Both the position numbers and the translations under genes were made by a program. The notes below the pieces were generated by a model that saw only the letters and a program-made list of their open reading frames with translations, ran no database searches and was not told the DNA's origin. 33,843 nt of DNA, from assembly GCA_022827025.1 (NCBI GenBank), contig JAJDTT010000310.1, positions 1-33,843 on the forward strand. The letters run 5' to 3'. Positions within the stretch are counted from its first letter, which is position 1; each line of letters opens with the position of its first letter. Shown here in pieces: positions 1-7,345 of this stretch. This DNA comes from Acidobacteriota bacterium (GTDB lineage: Bacteria; Acidobacteriota; UBA6911; RPQK01; JAJDTT01).

Positions 1-819
1 AAAGTAGATGCTGGGAACTCCGTCGTTGTTGAAATACGTGTCCCAGAGCGGTTCGGGAAGGCGTTTCCAGTGGATCCCGTCTGGAGAGACGGCCGCTCCC
101 AGGATGCCGCTCATGCTCTTGGCATTCGGCTTGAACAACCGGATATTGGTGAGGCTGGTGGTCTTGTACCGCTCCTCGGGAGGCGCGTTGGGATCGACGA
201 AGATGTGACCGTTGATTCCGGCAAGTCCGTTGAGGGCGATCAGGTTGTTGTCCCGGCTTCCCTCGAACTCCACCATGCCCATGGAGACCCGTTTCCAGTT
301 CAGGCCGTCCTCAGACTCCGCGTAGCACACCCCCGAGCCTCCGCTGTCCGACCCCAGTTTCAGGCGGCCGTCAGGGGCGATCACTGCGCGGTCCCGTACG
401 GTCCAGCCGCAGCCATACCAGAGACGATAGCGGCCGTCCTCGTGGATCACGGCCTTGGGCCCGATGCCGCTTCTTTCCCAAGGTCTTTCCGGTTTGAGCC
501 AGGGACCGACGGGCCGGCCCTTTTCGATGCGGATCCTCACGCCACTGGCTGCCCGTATTCTCCGGGAAGCGGTGGGTCCGTCGGAGACGTACATGGTGGC
601 CTTGTAGTAGTCGTTTACTTTGGCGATCAGCTGCCGGTCGTGCTCGGTCACATGGGTCAGATCGACGGGAAAGATGGCGTTTCCCGGATCCACCTTGGTC
701 CAGTCGGTGAAGATATGAGTCACCACCGGGGAGGCGTCGTTCTGGGACAGGGAAATTCCCCACGAAAGACTGCAGACCATCCCCACCAGAATCGAATTGA
801 AGCGGCGTTTCGTGTTCAT
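1..819 (-). CDS. Secreted five-bladed propeller glycosidase-like protein (3' end missing)
   Basis: The gene starts at an ATG at 819 and runs off the left edge, leaving 273 codons without a stop. Residues 1-25 look like a signal peptide (a basic start, then a hydrophobic stretch), so the product is probably exported. It shares motifs with the complete neighbour at 912-2411: CYAESEDGLNWKR here against CYAESRDGIHW there, and EGSRDNN against NGSRDNN. Repeated motifs of the type 'SPDGIHWKRL' are typical of GH43/GH32-like beta-propellers. By family resemblance it would bind or cleave a glycan, but no catalytic triad can be assigned from a partial protein. It lies 92 bp downstream of its neighbour on the same strand, so the two are probably tandem paralogues in one transcript. 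It lacks the LFVDD segment that opens the neighbour's mature domain, so the two are diverged rather than a recent duplicate. Confidence 0.75.
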   Translation of the reverse strand, partial: MNTKRRFNSILVGMVCSLSWGISLSQNDASPVVTHIFTDWTKVDPGNAIFPVDLTHVTEHDRQLIAKVNDYYKATMYVSDGPTASRRIRAASGVRIRIEKGRPVGPWLKPERPWERSGIGPKAVIHEDGRYRLWYGCGWTVRDRAVIAPDGRLKLGSDSGGSGVCYAESEDGLNWKRVSMGMVEFEGSRDNNLIALNGLAGINGHIFVDPNAPPEERYKTTSLTNIRLFKPNAKSMSGILGAAVSPDGIHWKRLPEPLWDTYFNNDGVPSIYF

Positions 820-911
820 TTGAACAGTGTTCCTCGGTAGTTGAGTCAGCGCCAATTGAGAATCCGTCCTGGCAGGGAACTCGACTTCAGCCCGGCCAGC
901 GGATGCAGATT

Positions 912-2411
912 CTATCGAAACTTCAAGGAAAAGAGATCCGCGTCCTGCATCACGAAGCGCAGTCTCACCGGGTCTCCCTGGATCCTCCGCATCAATTGTT
1001 CGGAGGTCTTCCGGGAACGGCTCCGGTCCCACCGAACGGTATGCTCGATCTCATCTCCCCACACGATGGGCGATTCCTCCAGGGCGAAACCCGGCATCGG
1101 ATTGCCGTAAACGTCCTGGATCTCGATCTGAATGCCTCCGGCGGCGGAGGTTGCGAAATTCAGGATCAGGGAGTCGCCTTCGAAGATCAGCGGTTTGGTC
1201 AGAAATTCACCACCTGCCGCCCCGGCATTCACGGAGGCGAAGCCGTCGGTCCGCATCACGAACCGCTCCAGGTGGACGCTGGGAAAAGTGTAGTGCCGCT
1301 GCACGTAGATGGAGAGTTCGTCCGGTCCGGTCGGGACCAGGCCGGTCGCCGGCGTGTTGGCGCGATGAATCCAGTTGCGGACGTGGCGGCCGGGCCGGAT
1401 GAAGCCTTCCATGAAGGTGCGCTCCCAGTGATGGCCATCCCGGCTGCTGAGGAGGACCACGTCCGAAGCTCCCGCATACCGCTGGGACCGGTAGGGTGCC
1501 AGAGTGCGCCAGGGGACCATCCGCCGGGGAAATGCCAGAAAGATGTGGGGAGCTCGAAAATAGGGATTCGCGGCATTCGTATAGAAGTGCTCGGGCGGCG
1601 CGTCTCCCACGTCGATGAATTCGGGTGGGCTCCAGCGAATGAAATCAGGCGACGTGGACCGGACGACTTCCCGAACCCGTTGCCCCCGGAGGCCCCGGAG
1701 ATAGGCGACGTATTCCTCCCGTTCCGCATCCCAGAAGGCCAGATCCCCACCCCAGTCCACAGCCTGCGTGATGAGGGGTTCGTCCTGAATGAGGCGCCAG
1801 TGGATCCCGTCGGCGGACACGACTCCCATGACGTGTTTCAGACCCGGAGTATGGTAGTTGGCCAGGGCCTTGTAACGTTGATCTTCGGGCGCCCTGGGAT
1901 TCTCGTCCTTGAAGGCCATGAAGCAATGGGAGGGGTCTCCGAGTGCCCCGGTCCAGACGATGTTGTTGTCTCTGGATCCATTGAACTCGAACAGCCCCAG
2001 GGAGGGGCGGGTCCAGTGGATTCCGTCCCGGCTCTCGGCGTAGCAGGTCCACGCGGGATGGTCCGGAGTGACCGTCTCCCCCGGCTCCAGCATTGAGAAG
2101 ACGGTCAGACCCTTGGCGGCATGAGTGCTCCCCCGGTAGTACATGCGATACCGGTCCCCATCCTTGAAGACCGAGATGTAGTCGCTCGTGCCCCCTTCCC
2201 AAGGGCGGTCGAAAGAGAGGACCTTGCCGGCCGAACGGGGGGGATGAAGCTTCAACTCCACGCCCCGCATCGATTCGATCAGGGTGTCGTCGACGAACAG
2301 CTCCAAGCGAGAGCCCAGCTCCAGCGGATTCGCCTGCCGGTCGTCTCGAGCCGGAGTGAAGTGAGTCCCAAGGATAACCAGCAGGAAGACAACAACGGCG
2401 CTTCGTCTCAT
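912..2411 (-). CDS. Secreted GH32/GH43-like beta-propeller protein
   Basis: This 499-residue protein starts at ATG 2411. Residues 1-21 form a signal peptide (MRRS, then a hydrophobic core ending THFTPA). The mature protein opens with LFVDDTLIE (38-46), a motif I associate with a large group of secreted propeller proteins in Planctomycetes and Acidobacteria that are usually annotated as hypothetical or glycosyl hydrolase family 32-like. CYAESRDGIHW (about 123-133) and NGSRDNN (about 144-150) recur in the next gene downstream. Several further blades carry DGIHW or DGHHW motifs. The probable role is periplasmic or extracellular carbohydrate processing; the substrate cannot be read from the sequence. 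No transporter or regulator lies beside it. The fold is fairly certain, the enzymatic activity is not. Confidence 0.75.
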   Translation of the reverse strand: MRRSAVVVFLLVILGTHFTPARDDRQANPLELGSRLELFVDDTLIESMRGVELKLHPPRSAGKVLSFDRPWEGGTSDYISVFKDGDRYRMYYRGSTHAAKGLTVFSMLEPGETVTPDHPAWTCYAESRDGIHWTRPSLGLFEFNGSRDNNIVWTGALGDPSHCFMAFKDENPRAPEDQRYKALANYHTPGLKHVMGVVSADGIHWRLIQDEPLITQAVDWGGDLAFWDAEREEYVAYLRGLRGQRVREVVRSTSPDFIRWSPPEFIDVGDAPPEHFYTNAANPYFRAPHIFLAFPRRMVPWRTLAPYRSQRYAGASDVVLLSSRDGHHWERTFMEGFIRPGRHVRNWIHRANTPATGLVPTGPDELSIYVQRHYTFPSVHLERFVMRTDGFASVNAGAAGGEFLTKPLIFEGDSLILNFATSAAGGIQIEIQDVYGNPMPGFALEESPIVWGDEIEHTVRWDRSRSRKTSEQLMRRIQGDPVRLRFVMQDADLFSLKFR

Positions 2412-2502
2412 CGTTTCATACTACACGGAGGTAGAAGCGCCGACACGAAAAGCGGGTGCATCCCACCCTGGAGCGCATGACCGGTTTTTCCATGAAAAGA
2501 GA

Positions 2503-2578
2503 TGGTAGCCCCAACGGGAGTCGAACCCGTGTTACCGCCTTGAGAGGGCGGCGTCCTAGGCCACTAGACGATGGGGCC
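2503..2578 (-). tRNA. tRNA-Glu (anticodon CTC)
   Basis: Read on the minus strand this is a 76-nt cloverleaf. The acceptor arm GGCCCCA pairs with TGGGGCT (a G-U at the first pair), followed by discriminator A and an encoded CCA. The anticodon stem CCGCC/GGCGG closes the loop CTCTCAA, giving anticodon CTC for Glu (GAG codons). The T loop is GGTTCGAACC-like. A promoter lies about 20 bp upstream at 2596-2624, so the gene is probably transcribed alone. Confidence 0.95.
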
Positions 2579-2595
2579 ACCTGACGATTAAGAAT

Positions 2596-2624
2596 TTTCT
2601 ATCCAAACCGGGCGGAGTTGTCAA
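2596..2624 (-). promoter_or_regulatory. Sigma70-type promoter for tRNA-Glu
   Basis: On the minus strand a perfect -35 TTGACA (2619-2624) is followed by a 17-bp spacer and a -10 TAGAAA (2596-2601, four of six consensus bases). The start of transcription would fall a few bases before the tRNA 5' end at 2578. It lies in the gap between the defence operon's last stop codon and the tRNA. Confidence 0.6.
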
Positions 2625-2677
2625 TCCCGGAGACGGCTCCCGGACCGGTCGGAAAGTAGCGACGCGCCGCTGTCGTG

Positions 2678-4288
2678 TCAGGCTCTCAACCTCTCGACCA
2701 GACGCGCCTCGATCTTGGGATCGATGATCGCCGTTTCCGCCAGCAGCTTGAGGAAACGGACCTTGTCCACTGCCGTTTTGACGGCCTTGGGTTCGCCTGG
2801 AAACACGATCTCCATCCCGCCTCGCCCGACCTCCAGACGATAACCTCCCTGCCCCAATCTCAGCCGGGTTTCAATACAGTCCCATCCTTGAGACCGCGCC
2901 AACTCCAGGGCAGCCGAGCGCTGTCGAGCATTCCAACCCTCGAGAAACCATTCAGCAAGCGGTTTCGGGCGTTCCGGTGCCGGTCCCAGGTCGAAGCCGC
3001 TGGCGGACATCCGGTGGCTCATGGCAGCCATGCGGTGGGAAACGGCCCGGGAGGCTTCCGGTCCACCCCGCAGGGAAAGGGGCAACGACAGCCATCCGGA
3101 ACGGGCGCCGAACAGGACGGCGGCTGCCAGCCAGTCTTCATCCCTCAGTTCGGACGCCTGGAACTCCAGCAGCTCGGCACAGGTGCGTCGAAGAAACAGC
3201 AGCGACATCGCCCGAGGCAGCGGGGTCGAGTACTTCTTCCACAGGTCCGACACTCGGAACCGTCCCAATCCGGTCAGGGACTCGAGGTCGTCCCGGAGAC
3301 TCCGCACGCGCTCCCGCAACTCGGGTGACACGCGCGTCGAGGCGGCGCCGAGGTAATCGGGCAATACACCGGCCGCGTCGTCGCGGTCACCGGAACCCAC
3401 CTCTTGGACAAGTCGACCGGCGGCGCCCCAGAACAACCGCCGCCACGCAATTTGGCCGGCAGCGTCAGGCAACGGCTCTGAAGCTGACCGCGCCTCGCCA
3501 CCGGAGCAAATCCAGGCTCCGAGGCCGGCAAGAATAGTGTCCTCCAGCTCGGACACGGGTTCCCGCACGGGATCGAATGCCACTCGACAGGCAGCGACGC
3601 TCAGAGTCTCTCCCGCCGCGGGCATCCGGTTGGCGCTGCGATTGCCCATCAGCCGGAGCATCGCCATGATGCCGCCGGCGGCCTGAACGGGGCCCAACGG
3701 TGTTTCGCGAGCGCCAGGAACTCGTTTCGGCGGCCAGGGACCCTTGGGGAGATTCGAGAAACGCGGTCGATCGGTTCTGGTGGTGAAGTCCGCCCAGGGC
3801 ACGTTGGAAAAATCCCGGGCGTCGGCCTCGCAGGCCTTCCGTTCATCCACCGAGCGAAACAGGATCTTCTCGATCGACGACGCGGGAAGCGGCGCCGGCA
3901 GGAACAGTAGTTCGGCTTTGCCCAGCCGGTCCGGGAATCGGCCCGCCTGCAGATCTTCCGAGTCGAGAGTCACGACCCGGCCGGAGAACCCGTTCAGAGA
4001 GATCCTGACGATGCACGGCTTGAGGTGCCCCGCCTCGGAGAGGCAGTGATCGATGGCGGCGCTGCCGGGTCTGCCGGTGAACAACGGGATCCAGCCCGGG
4101 CAGCAGTCGAGGGTGTCCTGGTAATACTTGTCGCCGAATGCGGTGGGCGGCAGCAGGAGGCCCGCGCTCAGCATGTACATCAGATTCAGGTGATTGGTGA
4201 CCAGATAACCCGCTTTCGGCGCTTCTCGCGGCGTTGAGGACCGGGCCGATTGAACCATGTCATGCAAAAGAGAACCCTGAGCCGTCAA
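2678..4288 (-). CDS. Unrecognised 536-residue protein, last gene of a DISARM-like operon
   Basis: I do not recognise this family. The gene starts with TTG at 4288, overlapping the stop of the helicase gene by four bases (TTGA), which implies translational coupling. An ATG ten codons later is the alternative, but it has no better ribosome site. The protein is soluble, with no signal peptide or membrane segment. Residues 27-60 read GYLVTNHLNLMYMLSAGLLL and continue to FGDKYY (51-56). Residues 125-143 read AELLFLPAPLPASSIEKIL. This pairing, an N-terminal 'H/N-L...L..G' segment and a later 'E-hydrophobic-P-x-x-I' strand, recalls DarT/DUF4433-type ADP-ribosyltransferases, with E126 where the catalytic Glu would sit. 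That is a weak pattern resemblance only. The remaining 390 residues are mostly helical with many Arg and Leu. It has no HKD motif, so it is not the PLD protein DrmC, and no methyltransferase motif. Its position makes it the likely specific component or effector of the system. Confidence 0.7.
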   Translation of the reverse strand: MTAQGSLLHDMVQSARSSTPREAPKAGYLVTNHLNLMYMLSAGLLLPPTAFGDKYYQDTLDCCPGWIPLFTGRPGSAAIDHCLSEAGHLKPCIVRISLNGFSGRVVTLDSEDLQAGRFPDRLGKAELLFLPAPLPASSIEKILFRSVDERKACEADARDFSNVPWADFTTRTDRPRFSNLPKGPWPPKRVPGARETPLGPVQAAGGIMAMLRLMGNRSANRMPAAGETLSVAACRVAFDPVREPVSELEDTILAGLGAWICSGGEARSASEPLPDAAGQIAWRRLFWGAAGRLVQEVGSGDRDDAAGVLPDYLGAASTRVSPELRERVRSLRDDLESLTGLGRFRVSDLWKKYSTPLPRAMSLLFLRRTCAELLEFQASELRDEDWLAAAVLFGARSGWLSLPLSLRGGPEASRAVSHRMAAMSHRMSASGFDLGPAPERPKPLAEWFLEGWNARQRSAALELARSQGWDCIETRLRLGQGGYRLEVGRGGMEIVFPGEPKAVKTAVDKVRFLKLLAETAIIDPKIEARLVERLRA

Positions 4289-5463
4289 TTGCCCGTCCTC
4301 CCTGTCAATACGCTTCGCCGAAGAACCTGGGGATCTTTCGGCAGTATCGCTTCGATTCGACTATCGACCCCGGTCTGCCGGAGCAGGATCACCTGCTCCC
4401 GCGCCCGGGCCACCATGACGTAAAAGAGCTTCATCGTCGATTCCCGATCGTCAGGCCGATAGTAGTGGCGGTCGACGTCGGCCAGCACGGCAACGTCGAA
4501 CTCCAGACCCTTGCAGGCCTGGCAGTTGATGACCAGGATCCCGCCTTCATCGAACCGGACGTCGGGACGATGGTTGCCGTGGAAGGTTGCGATGGTCGGA
4601 GGATCATGGTCCAAAGCGTCCCCTCCCACGGCACGCAATCCATCGAAATAACGCCGGCGGACATCGTTGTTCGGAGCCAGAACGCCGACCAACCTCGCGG
4701 GATCGCGATCGACCAGCCGGACAATCCGTCGGCAGATCTCCGCAAAACGCTCCGGAGGGTATTCGAAGAGCCATGCCGGAACCCCCTGTCGCTTGGGCAG
4801 AATCGGTCGGGGGCTGGCAGGGTCGTCGGTGTAGAACGCGCGCGCCAGCCTCGCCACCGGCGTGCTGTTGCGATAGTTGTACGTCAATTCGACGACGTCT
4901 TCCGTGTCGATGTCCAGTTGCGTTTCGATGTCCCTGCGACTGCTGTGGGCATCGGTGATCTGCTGATTCTGATCCGCCGCCACGAAGAACCGTTCGAAAC
5001 CCAGCTTGACCAGCGACCGGTAGAAGTCGGGCGGCATGTCCTGGCCTTCGTCGATCACCAGGAACGGAGGATCTTCGACCCGGTCCGCCCGCCCCACGAG
5101 ATCCAGGACCGCATCCCAGTCGATGGGTTCGAAACCGCCAGGACGATCGGCGTCTTTCTTCGGCGGCAGTTGGTGGTGGATTTCCCAGAACTTCCGACCG
5201 AACCACCTGGTCCAAGTGGTGATCGACACCGTCTCGCCGGCAAGGGCGACGCTCCAACGATGGAGCAGATGGTTGTGGACCAGGAAAACATGAGGGTCAC
5301 GATCCCGGGCATGGCGCCGGACCCGCATCAGCGCCAACACCGTTTTCCCGGTCCCAGGGCCGCCGACGATCAGGTGCTGGCCCTCCATTGGAAGAGCTCG
5401 AGCCGCTTCCTGCTCCTTGCTCAGGTCCTGGATGCCCGGAAGCTCGAACCGGCGCGTCGCCAT
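4285..5463 (-). CDS. Compact UvrD/Rep-like SF1 DNA helicase, defence-operon member
   Basis: This is a 392-residue protein starting at ATG 5463, one base after the stop of the upstream DUF1998 gene. The superfamily 1A helicase motifs appear in order: Walker A GGPGTGKT (34-41), DEGQ Walker B (138-141), motif III AADQNQQI (162-169), motif IV YNYRNS (195-200), motif V CKGLEFD (317-323) and motif VI FYVMVARAREQ (347-357). It is much shorter than UvrD or Rep (about 700 residues) and lacks room for the usual 1B and 2B insertions, so it resembles the stripped-down UvrD_C_2 type found with mobile and defence genes. It should hydrolyse ATP and translocate on single-stranded nucleic acid. Tight packing with DrmA- and DrmB-like genes indicates a shared function. 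All motor residues look intact. Confidence 0.88.
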   Translation of the reverse strand: MATRRFELPGIQDLSKEQEAARALPMEGQHLIVGGPGTGKTVLALMRVRRHARDRDPHVFLVHNHLLHRWSVALAGETVSITTWTRWFGRKFWEIHHQLPPKKDADRPGGFEPIDWDAVLDLVGRADRVEDPPFLVIDEGQDMPPDFYRSLVKLGFERFFVAADQNQQITDAHSSRRDIETQLDIDTEDVVELTYNYRNSTPVARLARAFYTDDPASPRPILPKRQGVPAWLFEYPPERFAEICRRIVRLVDRDPARLVGVLAPNNDVRRRYFDGLRAVGGDALDHDPPTIATFHGNHRPDVRFDEGGILVINCQACKGLEFDVAVLADVDRHYYRPDDRESTMKLFYVMVARAREQVILLRQTGVDSRIEAILPKDPQVLRRSVLTGRTGN

Positions 5464-5464
5464 G

Positions 5465-7345
5465 TCAGCCTCGCTGTTCCGGACGTTTCGCGATGTCGAA
5501 CAACCCCGGAACGCCGCCGGCGACTTCCGTGACGAAGGCGCGGTCCAGCAGCACGTTGCCGAAGGCGCAACTCGGCTCCGGAACCAGGGCGCAGGCATGG
5601 CAGGCGGCACGGTTCAGGAGCCCGGGGCCATGGCCTTCCTGCCGGGCGCAGACCGGATCCAGAGAGCACCATTCGGCCGCCTCGACCACTGCGCTCAGCA
5701 GGCGCAGAAAGCGGTGCGGCTCGGCCTGACTCATCAGACCGCCCAGCGAACCTTCCGTATCCGGCACGGCGACGTAGATGAGAACCCCTGCCATCGATCC
5801 GGAGTCAGCGGCGCCCTCGCTCTGGCAATAGATGCGTTCCCGTAGCGACGCTGCAGGATATCCGGCCTTGGTCTCCAGCTCCCGGATCATCAGGTGGGAC
5901 AGCGTGTGGAGAGCCAGGAAGCGGGGAGAAACTGTCGGAGGTCCCATCGGTGAACGGACGCCCGACCCGTCGAAGCGGTCGAGAAATATCCGGGTCCGGT
6001 TCCGAACCTGGCGGTTGGCCTCCCATCGCCTCAGAAACGATTCGCGCAAGGTGAAGAAGATCCCTTCTCCGTAGAGTTCCAACGCCGGCAACCAGTCGGC
6101 TTTCCCGGTGAGGTCCGGCGGGGTCATGCGGCCTTCGAGCCGCCGGAACCCATCGAGCACCAGGATCTCCTTGAGGCGGTTGACGGCGATCAGCCGGTCC
6201 ACGGCGGCGATCAGCCGGGCGGCGGTTCCCTGCAGCTTCGATCCGAGATCGGACCATGCCCGCGTGTGATGCTCGGTGACGAAATCCTCGTCCTCCTGCA
6301 GGTCCGGGATCTCCCCGATCAACGCCCGGTACTCGCCGCCGAACAGATCTCCATCGCCCACGGATTCCCCGTAGAGGGGGTAGCCGCGGTCGATCTCCTT
6401 GAGCGCCTCCTCGACTTCATCGATACCGCAACCCCACTCGGCCGCAATTCCTCGGAGAGTCGTCCTTCTCTGCAGGCCGGTTCGCGACTCCCGGATCTCC
6501 TCCTGCCTGTCCGTGCTGCTGTAGAGCCGGTCCACCACGGTCCCCTTCCGGATGCGGGATTCGGGGGGGATGACCAAGGCGGTCCGCGTCTCCGGCGAGT
6601 GGATCCGAACGTCGTTGATCTCGAGGATCCAGGCCAGCCCCTCCGGCCTGTTCTCGGGAGGTTTGCGAAGCCACGGCTGCTGCCATTCATGCTCGGAATA
6701 GGGAAAGCGTAATTCGATCGGACCGGAGGCAGAACATCTGGTGCAAAGAACCCGGTACCCCCGATCGGCAGGCTGGATCTTCAGGTACGGACTCTCCCAA
6801 TCCGCAACACACGCTCGCCGGGCCGGGCGCCTCGGCTCGAAGTGCGCCAGAGCATGCCAGGGCACCTCCGCCAGGTAGCCATGTTCGTGAGCCAGCACCC
6901 AGGGGACCTGTTCCAGCCTGCCGCCGCAGACCGGAACGTCGCCACCCACAGGGTGACTCGGCCCCGGACCCGAGCAAAAGGACGGGTCGATCTGCACCTC
7001 GCCGCGCGTCTCGGCCCGACCCGTCCGGGGACGCCGCCACGGGCGATGCTGCAGCAGGCCGCACCGGGAGCACCAAGTCCAGCCCGGAAAACGGAGCGCC
7101 GGTATGGCATGTCCGGAAACCCGGCCGTTCTTCTCCACCCGGGCCTTCGGGGGCGTGCGCAGGACCTTGCTGATCTTCAGGGAGCGGCGCACCCGCTCGA
7201 CGTGGCGAATCCCTTCTTCGTCGCCGCCCCTCCAGAATGTCGTGTCCTTCACCGTCACCAGGTGATCCGGCCCCCGGACCAATGCGCCCACGGAACAGTG
7301 CCGCAGCAGGTGTGAGAGCCGCACCGGCAGCGCTTCGTCAGTCAT
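5465..7345 (-). CDS. drmB: DrmB-like DUF1998 protein of a DISARM-type system
   Basis: This 626-residue protein starts at ATG 7345; its ATGACTGA overlaps the end of the drmA-like gene by eight bases. The C-terminal half carries the DUF1998 signature: LHTLSHLMIREL (479-490), then SLRERIY, GVLIY and EGSLGGL (531-537). A cysteine cluster follows (C560, C566, C582, C585, C593) within CSLDPVC, AACHAC and a LLDRA ending. Further CxxC pairs at 92-95 and 201-204 suggest metal-binding knuckles in the N-terminal half. DrmB partners DrmA in DISARM, where the pair binds and loads on DNA. Length and motif order fit DrmB; DruE of Druantia, which also carries DUF1998, is much larger and fused to a helicase. 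The lack of drmC or a methylase nearby makes this an atypical set. Confidence 0.85.
   Translation of the reverse strand: MTDEALPVRLSHLLRHCSVGALVRGPDHLVTVKDTTFWRGGDEEGIRHVERVRRSLKISKVLRTPPKARVEKNGRVSGHAIPALRFPGWTWCSRCGLLQHRPWRRPRTGRAETRGEVQIDPSFCSGPGPSHPVGGDVPVCGGRLEQVPWVLAHEHGYLAEVPWHALAHFEPRRPARRACVADWESPYLKIQPADRGYRVLCTRCSASGPIELRFPYSEHEWQQPWLRKPPENRPEGLAWILEINDVRIHSPETRTALVIPPESRIRKGTVVDRLYSSTDRQEEIRESRTGLQRRTTLRGIAAEWGCGIDEVEEALKEIDRGYPLYGESVGDGDLFGGEYRALIGEIPDLQEDEDFVTEHHTRAWSDLGSKLQGTAARLIAAVDRLIAVNRLKEILVLDGFRRLEGRMTPPDLTGKADWLPALELYGEGIFFTLRESFLRRWEANRQVRNRTRIFLDRFDGSGVRSPMGPPTVSPRFLALHTLSHLMIRELETKAGYPAASLRERIYCQSEGAADSGSMAGVLIYVAVPDTEGSLGGLMSQAEPHRFLRLLSAVVEAAEWCSLDPVCARQEGHGPGLLNRAACHACALVPEPSCAFGNVLLDRAFVTEVAGGVPGLFDIAKRPEQRG

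Noticed and set aside
4234-5532. 432-codon plus-strand frame opposite the SF1 helicase
   Set aside because: It is antisense to a gene with all six helicase motifs and has no family features.
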